Positions 29,240 to 37,191 of a stretch of 64,000 nucleotides of DNA are shown here, one piece after another (within the stretch, counting starts at the first letter, position 1; the number at the start of each line of letters is the position of its first letter). Under the pieces are notes generated by a model. The model did not search any database. It saw nothing but the letters and a program-made list of their open reading frames with translations, and was not told the DNA's origin. Source of the DNA: Oscillospiraceae bacterium (GTDB taxonomy: Bacteria; Bacillota; Clostridia; UBA1381; UBA9506); assembly GCA_015068905.1 (NCBI GenBank), contig SVJQ01000004.1, positions 1 through 64,000 on the forward strand, read 5' to 3'. The position numbers were made by a program, and so were the translations under genes.

Positions 29240-30610
29240 ATGGCAAAAGACGTACTCAGAATTATTTCCCCTAACGGGCATTTAGGATTTGCACCTACAA
29301 AAGAAGAAAGCTTCTATTTAGGTGCTGAAACAAAACCGGATTATTACTGCTGTGACAGCGGCAGTGACGACATCGGTCCCGTACCCTTGGGCGCTGATAA
29401 ATGCGCCAGCCACCCCGACCATCAGTATCACGATCTTGAACTGATGTTACTTAAGGCAAGAGAACAAAACGTGCCTATGATTATCGGTTCAGCCGGTGAC
29501 ACCGGTACAAACAGCCGTGTTGATATGTACGTTGGCTTTATTAAAGATATGGCAAAAAAACACAACTTAAAGCCCTTTAAGCTGGCATATTTCTACTCTG
29601 AAGTTGACAAAGAATATCTCCGCAAAAAGATGGAAGCCGGCGAAGAAATTGAAGGTCTTGACGGCCGCAGCAACTTAACCCTCGAAGAGCTTGACAAAAC
29701 CGACCGTATCGTAGCTGTTGCAGGCGTTCATCCTTTCATCAAAGCTTTAGAAATGGGCGCAGATGTTATCATCGGCGGTCGTACCTCTGACGCCTGCGTG
29801 TTTGCAGCACCTGCAATCTATGAAGGCATTCCTGAAAATATGGCATACTACACCGGCAAGGTGCTTGAATGTGCTTCCTTCTGCTGTGAGCCTTACGGCG
29901 CAAAAGAAAGCGTTATCGGTACTGTTACAAAAGACGATGTAAAGGTTACTGCTATGGCACCCTTCCAGCGTTGTACCCCGGCATCTGTTGCAGGCCACGC
30001 TATGTATGAACGTACCAACCCCTACTACGAATATGTTGCCGGCGGTATGATGGATATGAGCGAATGCGTCTACGAACAGTATGACGAAAAAACCTGCCGC
30101 ATCACCGGTGCAAAGTTTGTTCCCATTGAGGGCAAAGTTAAGGTTAAACTGGAAGGTGCCGGCTTTGTCGGCTACCGCTATTTGGGTCTTGCCGGCATTC
30201 GTGACCCCTACACCATTAAAAACATTGACGCTGTTATTGACTGGGCAAAATCTCAGGTTAAAGAGCGCCGCCCCAACGACTGGTATGAAATCAGCTACCG
30301 TGTATTCGGTAAAAACGGCGTTATGGGAGATCTCGAACCTATTAAAGAAACCAAATCCCACGAGCTGATGGTTGTAGTTGAAGGCGTTGCTAAAACTAAA
30401 GAGGTTGCTGAAGAAGTAGCCCTGGTCGGCACACGTCAGCTGTTCTATGCCCGTCTGCCTGAGGTTAAGGGTACCGCCGGCACTGCAGCCTTTGTTATGG
30501 ATGAGGTTGTTGAAATGTCTCCGGCATACAACTGGACAATGGACCACACCGTAGCCGTTGATGACCCCATGGAACTGTTCCCCGTTACCATGATTGAGAT
30601 TGGAGAGTAA
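29240..30610 (+). CDS. AtuA (acyclic terpene utilisation)-like / DUF1446 family protein
   Basis: 456 aa; MIIGSAGDTGTNSRVDMYV, GADVIIGGRTSDACVFAAPAI. Confidence 0.88.
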   Translation: MAKDVLRIISPNGHLGFAPTKEESFYLGAETKPDYYCCDSGSDDIGPVPLGADKCASHPDHQYHDLELMLLKAREQNVPMIIGSAGDTGTNSRVDMYVGFIKDMAKKHNLKPFKLAYFYSEVDKEYLRKKMEAGEEIEGLDGRSNLTLEELDKTDRIVAVAGVHPFIKALEMGADVIIGGRTSDACVFAAPAIYEGIPENMAYYTGKVLECASFCCEPYGAKESVIGTVTKDDVKVTAMAPFQRCTPASVAGHAMYERTNPYYEYVAGGMMDMSECVYEQYDEKTCRITGAKFVPIEGKVKVKLEGAGFVGYRYLGLAGIRDPYTIKNIDAVIDWAKSQVKERRPNDWYEISYRVFGKNGVMGDLEPIKETKSHELMVVVEGVAKTKEVAEEVALVGTRQLFYARLPEVKGTAGTAAFVMDEVVEMSPAYNWTMDHTVAVDDPMELFPVTMIEIGE

Positions 30611-30615
30611 GAGAT

Positions 30616-30942
30616 ATGAAAACAAAAAAATTAGTTGAACTTGCAAAAACCATCCGTAGCAAAAATGCAGGTACTGACCGCATTACCTTTGACATCATCT
30701 TCCGTGAAAAAGAGAACTACGAACTGGTTAAAAAATCCGGTGCGCTGACTCGTGAAACCGTGGCAAAGCTCTACGGCATCCCCGACAGCCGCATTGCAGA
30801 CTTTGTTGAATTTGACCCGGCATACGCCATCAAGTTCACCATTAACCGCCTGCGTCCCTCCGGTTCATTTGGGGAGGGCGATGTGTTCGGTTGCCAGCAG
30901 TATCCGCCTTTATACGATATTGAAATTCCTGTTGAAGAATAA
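30616..30942 (+). CDS. DUF4387 family protein
   Basis: 108 aa; LVELAKTIRSKNAGTDRITFDIIFRE, AYAIKFTINRLRPSGSFGEGDVFGCQQYPPLYDIEIP; adjacent to AtuA-like gene. Confidence 0.87.
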   Translation: MKTKKLVELAKTIRSKNAGTDRITFDIIFREKENYELVKKSGALTRETVAKLYGIPDSRIADFVEFDPAYAIKFTINRLRPSGSFGEGDVFGCQQYPPLYDIEIPVEE

Positions 30943-31033
30943 TAATTTGTGCCTTTTTCGGGCGGTAGCTATTGACTGCCGCCCGATTTTGTTATAAAAT
31001 TTTTATGTATAAACAGAGGACGGAGGAACTATT

Positions 31034-32656
31034 ATGTTTGACGTAATCATCCGTAACGCTACCATTATAGATGGCACCGGCAATCCCGGTTATACCGGTG
31101 AGCTTGCCATTTATGATAAACAAATTGTAAAAATTGCTCCTAAAATAGAAGGGGAAGCTAAAACCGTGATTGATTCCAAGGGGCGTGTGGTTTGTCCCGG
31201 TTTTATTGATGCCCACGGTCATTCTGACTTTACTCTGTTTGTCAATAACCGCGGGGAAAGCAAAATCCGTCAGGGTATCACTACCGAGGTAACCGGCAAC
31301 TGCGGTTTTACCGCCGGACCGATCACAGAAGAACACGAAGATGATTTGGTACACTACTTAGCCAACACCATTGTGCTTTCTGATGACCTCAGGGCAAACT
31401 GGAAGTGGAAAACCCAGGACGAATTTTTGCGTCATTGCGCTAAAGACGGCTTAAGCTTTAACATTGTGCCACTGGTGGGTCAAGGTATGATCCACGTTGG
31501 CGTCATGGGTTTTTCTGATAAAATGCCCGATGAAAAAGAAATGGATACTATGAAATCCATGTTAAAAAGAGAACTAGACGCCGGCTTTTTCGGTATGAGT
31601 ATGGCGTTTGAATATGAACCCGGCAACTATATGCACATTGAAGAAGTTTCCGAAATGTGTAAGGTGTTAAAGGAATATGGATGTATCTATACCATTCACA
31701 TGCAAAACGAGGGTATGGATTTAATCCCCTGTGTTTCCCACGCTATTGAAATTGGTCGCAAGTCCGGCTGTCGGGTTGAAATTTCTCACCTAAAGGCACG
31801 GTATCCGCATAACTGGGGCAAAGCCAAAGAAGCTCTGAAGCTCATTGAAGAAGCAAAAAAAGAAGGTCTTGACATCTGCTTTGATGTATACCCCTACATT
31901 GCCTACGGAAGCGGTCTTATTGACCTGATTCCCCCTTGGGTAAAAAAAGACGGTCCCCGCATTATGTGCGAGCGCCTCGCGGACCCCAAGCTTCGCGAAA
32001 AAGCTCTTTATGATATGGAGCACGGCCTCCCCGGTTGGGATTCTATTATGAAAGGCGAAAACTGGGCAAGTGCGGTACAGATTGCTTCTTTAAAAACTGA
32101 AGCAAATAAAGCCTGCGAGGGCAAAGTAATTCAGGAGATTGCAGATGAGCGTAGCTGCACCCCCTACGAAGCGGTGGTTGACTTAATGGTAGAAGAAGAT
32201 GCTTCTATTAAATGCGTCTGGTTTGCCATGAATGAAGAGGAATTACAGGGCATTATGAAACATCCTGATGCTATTTTCGGTACAGATGGCAGAGCCTGCG
32301 CCACCTATGGCGAATTATCTAAAGGCGCTGTTCATCCCCGTTATTACGGAACCTATCCCCGTATTTTAGGAAAATATGTCCGGGAGGAGGGTGTGCTGAC
32401 TTTAGAAGAAGCGATTCGAAAATCCACCTCTGCGGTAGCAAAACGTTTCGGCATTTGCCGCCGCGGTGAGATAAAAGAAGGCTATTTTGCTGATTTGGTA
32501 ATTTTCTCACCGGAAGAAATCAGAGAAACCAACAGCTTTAAAGCACCCCACAGCTATCCGGCAGGCATTGACTATGTCGTCGTTAACGGTCAGGTGGTAA
32601 TCGACCACGGCGAGCATACGAATAACCTCCCCGGTGAAATTTTGAGAAAAGAGTGA
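31034..32656 (+). CDS. N-acyl-D-amino-acid deacylase / D-aminoacylase family amidohydrolase
   Basis: 540 aa; DVIIRNATIIDGTGNPGYTGELAI, VCPGFIDAHGHSDFTLF, GITTEVTGNCGFTAGPI, VEISHLKAR, GTDGRACATYGE. Confidence 0.93.
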   Translation: MFDVIIRNATIIDGTGNPGYTGELAIYDKQIVKIAPKIEGEAKTVIDSKGRVVCPGFIDAHGHSDFTLFVNNRGESKIRQGITTEVTGNCGFTAGPITEEHEDDLVHYLANTIVLSDDLRANWKWKTQDEFLRHCAKDGLSFNIVPLVGQGMIHVGVMGFSDKMPDEKEMDTMKSMLKRELDAGFFGMSMAFEYEPGNYMHIEEVSEMCKVLKEYGCIYTIHMQNEGMDLIPCVSHAIEIGRKSGCRVEISHLKARYPHNWGKAKEALKLIEEAKKEGLDICFDVYPYIAYGSGLIDLIPPWVKKDGPRIMCERLADPKLREKALYDMEHGLPGWDSIMKGENWASAVQIASLKTEANKACEGKVIQEIADERSCTPYEAVVDLMVEEDASIKCVWFAMNEEELQGIMKHPDAIFGTDGRACATYGELSKGAVHPRYYGTYPRILGKYVREEGVLTLEEAIRKSTSAVAKRFGICRRGEIKEGYFADLVIFSPEEIRETNSFKAPHSYPAGIDYVVVNGQVVIDHGEHTNNLPGEILRKE

Positions 32657-34035
32657 AAAAGTTGACAATACAGCACATTATAGGCATCAGCATCACCTTG
32701 GCGGTTATCCTTGGCCTCAGCATCTATACCGGCAAGGCAGTTAAAAAGAATAAAGAAGCAAACTCATGGATTGTTGCCGGCATCATTATGGGCACGCTAG
32801 TTGGCGGTTCATCAACCGTCGGAACGGCTCAGCTTGCCTATAACTATGGTATGAGCGCCTGGTGGTGGACTTTGGGTGCCGGCATCGCCTGCCTTGTGCT
32901 GGCTGTTTTGTATGTAAAGCCCCTGCGGCAAAGCGGGTCAAATACCCTGCTTTCCATCGTCGGCAAGGAATACGGCACAAAGACCGGACTTTTAGCCTCC
33001 GTTCTTTCCTCCTTAGGGAGCTTTATTAACATCATTTCCCAATTAATTGCGGCAACTGCCATTATTGCTGTGGTGTTTCCAAAGCTTTCGTTGGCGCCCG
33101 CCCTTTTGATTTCTGCTCTCTTTATGACCCTGTATATCATTTTCGGTGGCACCAAAGGCAGCGGTATGGTAGGCATTTTGAAAATGGTGCTTTTATATGT
33201 CGCAATGATGACCTGCGGCATTATGGTCTTATATTTTTCCGGTGGTTTGTCCGGCTTTTTAGGAATTGTAGAACGTATCGATAATCCTGAACAGGTTTCC
33301 TTTTTCAGCTTGTTTGCCCGGGGCATTGGTACTGATTTAGGTGCTTGCTTCTCGCTGATTGTTGGCGTTATCGCCACACAAAGCTATGCCCAGGGTATTT
33401 TTGCCGCCAAAACCACCAAAGAGGCAAAAAAAGGTGCGCTTCTCAGCGCCCTGTTGGTTCCCCCTGTGGGCATCGGCGGCATTTTGGTGGGACTGTATAT
33501 GCGTAGCGTCCATCCGGGTATTGTTGCTAAAACTGCGCTGACAATGTTTGTAACAGAATATATGCCGCCACTCTTTTCCGGCGTGGTTCTGGCGACCTTA
33601 TTTATTGCTGTTTTAGGCACCGGTGCAGGTCTTGCCTTAGGCATTGCCACCATTTTAAAAAATGACATTATTCCGACCCTGACCCGTAAATCCCCCGGCG
33701 GCATGACGCTGGAGAGAATTTTAATTGTTGTTATTTTATTCTCTGCCTGCCTGTTATCTATGGGGCCCTTGGGCGACACCATTTTAAATTTTGCCTTTAT
33801 GTCTATGGGGCTTCGGGGTGCTACCATTTTTATCCCCCTGTGTTGCGCCTTTTGGTGTTCCGGCAAAATTCACAGCCGCTATGCCTTTTTATCCATTATA
33901 TTAGGCCCTGTATTGGTTTTAATTTTCGGGTTATGGAAGGTTCTGCCCTTTGACCCCTTGTTTATCGGTATTTTTGCTGCCTTGTTAATCATGGCGTTTG
34001 GATATGTGATAAACCGCAAAAACAAATTACAGTAA
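32653..34035 (+). CDS. Sodium:solute symporter (SSS) family protein
   Basis: 460 aa polytopic; WIVAGIIMGTLVGGSSTVGTAQLAYNYGMSAWWWTLGAGIACLVLA; GTGA overlap with preceding gene. Confidence 0.88.
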   Translation: MKKLTIQHIIGISITLAVILGLSIYTGKAVKKNKEANSWIVAGIIMGTLVGGSSTVGTAQLAYNYGMSAWWWTLGAGIACLVLAVLYVKPLRQSGSNTLLSIVGKEYGTKTGLLASVLSSLGSFINIISQLIAATAIIAVVFPKLSLAPALLISALFMTLYIIFGGTKGSGMVGILKMVLLYVAMMTCGIMVLYFSGGLSGFLGIVERIDNPEQVSFFSLFARGIGTDLGACFSLIVGVIATQSYAQGIFAAKTTKEAKKGALLSALLVPPVGIGGILVGLYMRSVHPGIVAKTALTMFVTEYMPPLFSGVVLATLFIAVLGTGAGLALGIATILKNDIIPTLTRKSPGGMTLERILIVVILFSACLLSMGPLGDTILNFAFMSMGLRGATIFIPLCCAFWCSGKIHSRYAFLSIILGPVLVLIFGLWKVLPFDPLFIGIFAALLIMAFGYVINRKNKLQ

Positions 34036-34051
34036 GGAAAGGTTTTTCTTT

Positions 34052-34789
34052 ATGATTAAACATAACGCATCAAAGCCCCTGTACCTACAGGTAAAAGAAA
34101 ATCTTGAGGAAAGTATCCGCTCAGGCAAATATCCCGAGGGTGCAAAACTCCCGTCAGAAAAGACTTTGTGTGATGAATTTAAAGTCAGCAGAATCACCAT
34201 CCGTCAGGCGCTGGACCTTTTGGAAGCCAAGGGTATGACCTATTCCGTTCACGGTAAGGGGACCTTTGTCAAAGCCAGCATCATTGATTCAAACCTGCAA
34301 AAAATCAGTTCTTTTGGTGAGACGCTGGAAAAAATGGGCTACACCGGATATACGAAAATTGCATCCTACGAAGAACGGCAGGCAGACGATTTTGAACGTA
34401 TGCTTCGCGGTCAGGAATGGAACCGGATTAGCCAACTGTCATTAACGGGATATTCTATGGACGAGCCTGTGGTGCTCTACCGTTCCGTTATCCGCAGCCC
34501 TTATGGCGCACAAATGTATCAGGCAGCTTTGGATATGGAGCGAGAGGGCATTCCCTTTTCTACCTTTGACCTATATGCCAAAATCGGACTCTCTATCGGC
34601 AGCATTAACCAACAGGTTGCTGCGGTGAATGCAGATCAAGAGATTGCAGAGCTGCTCAAGCTAAAACCCGGAGATGCGGTTTTGGTGCTGGATTCTGTGA
34701 TTATGGATCAGAACAAACAGCCGATTGAATATAAAAAAGGTTACTACTGTACTGATAAATATGCTTTTAATTTAAACAGAGAGTTATAA
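34052..34789 (+). CDS. GntR family transcriptional regulator (HutC/UTRA type)
   Basis: 245 aa; N-terminal wHTH KPLYLQVKENLEESIRSGKYPEGAKLPSEKTLCDEFKVSRITIRQAL; UTRA-like C-term. Confidence 0.95.
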   Translation: MIKHNASKPLYLQVKENLEESIRSGKYPEGAKLPSEKTLCDEFKVSRITIRQALDLLEAKGMTYSVHGKGTFVKASIIDSNLQKISSFGETLEKMGYTGYTKIASYEERQADDFERMLRGQEWNRISQLSLTGYSMDEPVVLYRSVIRSPYGAQMYQAALDMEREGIPFSTFDLYAKIGLSIGSINQQVAAVNADQEIAELLKLKPGDAVLVLDSVIMDQNKQPIEYKKGYYCTDKYAFNLNREL

Positions 34790-34793
34790 TTTT

Positions 34794-34840
34794 AAAAAAG
34801 ACCGTAGCAAAACGCATTGGTTTTGCTACGGTCTTTTTTT
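34794..34840 (+). terminator. Rho-independent terminator of the AtuA operon
   Basis: AAAAAAGACCGTAGCAAAAC-GCATTG-GTTTTGCTACGGTCTTTTTTT. Confidence 0.95.
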
Positions 34841-35045
34841 GTGCAAATAGAGTAAAAATAACACCATTGTATCCAAAATGAAATAAAACTGTCTTTTTTT
34901 GAATGCAAGCTACAATATCACGGCTGTAAATAACCCGCAGCAGCGCCGTTTTTTAGAAAATATTGTATTTAAAAAGGCATTTTATACTATATCTTGTATG
35001 TTACCGTTTGATTGCAAAAAAATTAAATTTTTTTTGCAAAAACAC

Positions 35046-35074
35046 TTGCAAAATCTATAAAAATAGAGTAAAAT
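35046..35074 (+). promoter_or_regulatory. SigA-type promoter of dcw cluster
   Basis: TTGCAA-N17-TAAAAT. Confidence 0.65.
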
Positions 35075-35084
35075 TAAATAAAGA

Positions 35085-35110
35085 TGGTGAAAAGTGGAGC
35101 AAAATGGAGC
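35085..35110 (+). promoter_or_regulatory. MraZ-type operator: three direct repeats with 10-bp period
   Basis: TGGTGAAAAG TGGAGCAAAA TGGAGC at 35085, 35095, 35105, upstream of mraZ. Confidence 0.8.
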
Positions 35111-35216
35111 AAAAATAGCGTCTTTTTTGAAATGTTTTTTCAAAAATTAGCTGGTTGCTTTCATTTGTGTTCCTTAAATTTGTTTAAAGAACCTGCAGAA
35201 AGGGCGGTGAAAGGCA

Positions 35217-35648
35217 TTGTTTATCGGTGAATATCAGCACACATTAGACGCTAAAGGCAGAATGTTTGTTCCTGCAAAATTCCGCGATGACTTAGGCGAT
35301 GTCTTTATCGTTACTTTGGGTCTTGACAACTGCCTTTTCGTTTTCCCGGTTTTAGAGTTTGACCGCTTAAAGGCAAAGCTTGATGCCATTTCTATTACCA
35401 ATAAAGATGCCCGCCGTTTTGCCCGCTTCTTCTTTGCAAGAGCCTGCGAATGCGAAATGGATAAACAGGGCAGAATTATGTTACCTGCTAACCTGCGCGA
35501 ATACGCAGACCTTTCAAAAGATGTAACTGTTGTGGGCGTTTCTAACCGTGTGGAGCTTTGGAACACCACCGCCTGGGAAGAAACCCACAGCTTTGATAAT
35601 TTCAGTCCCGATGAATTATCTGAGAAAATGGAGCTGCTTGGTCTATGA
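35217..35648 (+). CDS. mraZ: Transcriptional regulator MraZ
   Basis: 143 aa; MFIGEYQHTLDAKGRMFVPAKFRDDLG, MDKQGRIMLPANLREYA; TTG start. Confidence 0.97.
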   Translation: MFIGEYQHTLDAKGRMFVPAKFRDDLGDVFIVTLGLDNCLFVFPVLEFDRLKAKLDAISITNKDARRFARFFFARACECEMDKQGRIMLPANLREYADLSKDVTVVGVSNRVELWNTTAWEETHSFDNFSPDELSEKMELLGL

Positions 35649-36586
35649 CAGAAACACAGTTTCATCACGTTCCTGTGATGCTAGAACCCTGCCTGGATGC
35701 CTTAGCAATCAAGCCTGACGGCGTTTATGTTGATGGTACCTTAGGCGGCGCCGGACATTCTTTTGAAATTGCAAAACGTTTAACCACCGGCCGGTTAATT
35801 GGTTTCGACCGTGACCCGGCTGCTATTGAAGCTTCTCGTGTAAGACTGACCTCTTTCGGCGATACTGTCACTTTTATCAACCGAAATCACTCGGAAGTGA
35901 AAGCTACATTAGAAGAGCTTTCCGTTTCACAAATCGCCGGAGCTTTGCTTGACTTAGGCGTTTCCTCACACCAACTTGACGAAGCCGAAAGAGGATTTTC
36001 TTACATGCAGGATGCACCCCTTGACATGCGTATGAATCCGAATGATTCTATGAGTGCATACGACGTGGTGAACACCTACACAAAACAAGAGCTTGAAAAC
36101 ATCATTTTTACATACGGCGAAGAACGCTGGGCAAAACGAATTGCAGAATTTATTGAAGATGCCCGCAAAAATGCACCGATACAATCTACCGGCGAACTGG
36201 TGGACATCATAAAAAAAGCCGTTCCGAAAAACGCGCGGCGCGACGGTCCCCACCCCGCCAAGCGAACCTTTCAGGCAATCCGCATCGAAGTGAACAATGA
36301 GCTTGGCAGTCTTAAGCAAACTGTATATGATTTTATTGATGCCCTTGCCCCCGGTGGCAGACTTGCGATTATCACCTTCCATTCATTAGAAGACAGAATC
36401 GTGAAAACCGCTTACCGTGACAAGGAAAAAGGTTGCATTTGTCCGCCGGAATGCCCCGTTTGTATGTGTGGCATTAAAAGTTCCGGCAAAGTGATTACAA
36501 GAAAACCCATTCTCCCCACCGAGGCAGAATTAGAAGAAAATCCCCGGGCACGGAGTGCAAAACTTCGGGTCTTTGAGAAAAAATAA
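35645..36586 (+). CDS. rsmH: 16S rRNA (cytosine(1402)-N(4))-methyltransferase
   Basis: 313 aa; HHVPVMLEPCLDAL, YVDGTLGGAGHS, RGFSYMQDAPLDMRMN, ATG overlaps mraZ stop. Confidence 0.98.
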   Translation: MTETQFHHVPVMLEPCLDALAIKPDGVYVDGTLGGAGHSFEIAKRLTTGRLIGFDRDPAAIEASRVRLTSFGDTVTFINRNHSEVKATLEELSVSQIAGALLDLGVSSHQLDEAERGFSYMQDAPLDMRMNPNDSMSAYDVVNTYTKQELENIIFTYGEERWAKRIAEFIEDARKNAPIQSTGELVDIIKKAVPKNARRDGPHPAKRTFQAIRIEVNNELGSLKQTVYDFIDALAPGGRLAIITFHSLEDRIVKTAYRDKEKGCICPPECPVCMCGIKSSGKVITRKPILPTEAELEENPRARSAKLRVFEKK

Positions 36587-36621
36587 GAACTATAAAATAA
36601 AAGGATTGGAGCGATAGACAG

Positions 36622-37128
36622 GTGAATACAAGAACAAATCTTGCTTATGACAGATTGTACGGTCCTGCTGAATCTACAACTACATACCCTGCCTATAACC
36701 CCTACCCTACATCTCCGAATGTAAGGGTTAAGGTTTCAACAAAAAAATCAAACCGTGTGGCTGAGCGCCGTGCTCATACCGCCGGTATTGCCCGTGTTTT
36801 GCTGGTTGTGGGCTTCGCATTTTTAGTGCTCTTCCGCGGTGTTATGATTACTGACCGCTGCGCTTCTGTTGAAAGAAAGCAGGATGAACTAAATGCACTG
36901 GTTGCCTCTAACGAAAAGCTGCAGGTCGAAATTGACCGCTCATTAGATCTGGACAAAGTAGAAGCCTACGCCAAAGATGAGCTTGGTATGCGCCGGGCAG
37001 AAAAATATCAAACCATTTACTTAAACCTTTCCCAGGAGGGGTATGTTGAAAAAACCTCTAAAAGCAAAAACCTGTCCAACGCTAAAACCGGTGAATTTTT
37101 AAACGGTTCTGTGGCATATTCAGACTAG
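36622..37128 (+). CDS. FtsL-like cell division protein
   Basis: 168 aa, one TM followed by coiled coil; dcw position between rsmH and PBP. Confidence 0.8.
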   Translation: MNTRTNLAYDRLYGPAESTTTYPAYNPYPTSPNVRVKVSTKKSNRVAERRAHTAGIARVLLVVGFAFLVLFRGVMITDRCASVERKQDELNALVASNEKLQVEIDRSLDLDKVEAYAKDELGMRRAEKYQTIYLNLSQEGYVEKTSKSKNLSNAKTGEFLNGSVAYSD

Positions 37129-37191
37129 TTCTTCATTATAATATATTAGTAACACTCGGAAAGGAGTTGCGGATATCCGCAGAGTACGAGT

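Noticed and set aside
29747-30646. 299-aa minus-strand ORF opposite the AtuA-like gene
   Set aside because: Antisense shadow of a well-supported coding region; no RBS or recognisable motifs.
32844-33377. 177-aa minus-strand ORF opposite the SSS symporter
   Set aside because: Shadow of hydrophobic membrane protein codons.
35012-35040. TTGCAAAAAAATT/AAATTTTTTTTGCAA inverted repeat upstream of mraZ
   Set aside because: Mostly homopolymeric A/T in an AT-rich spacer; may be chance or a bent promoter upstream region.
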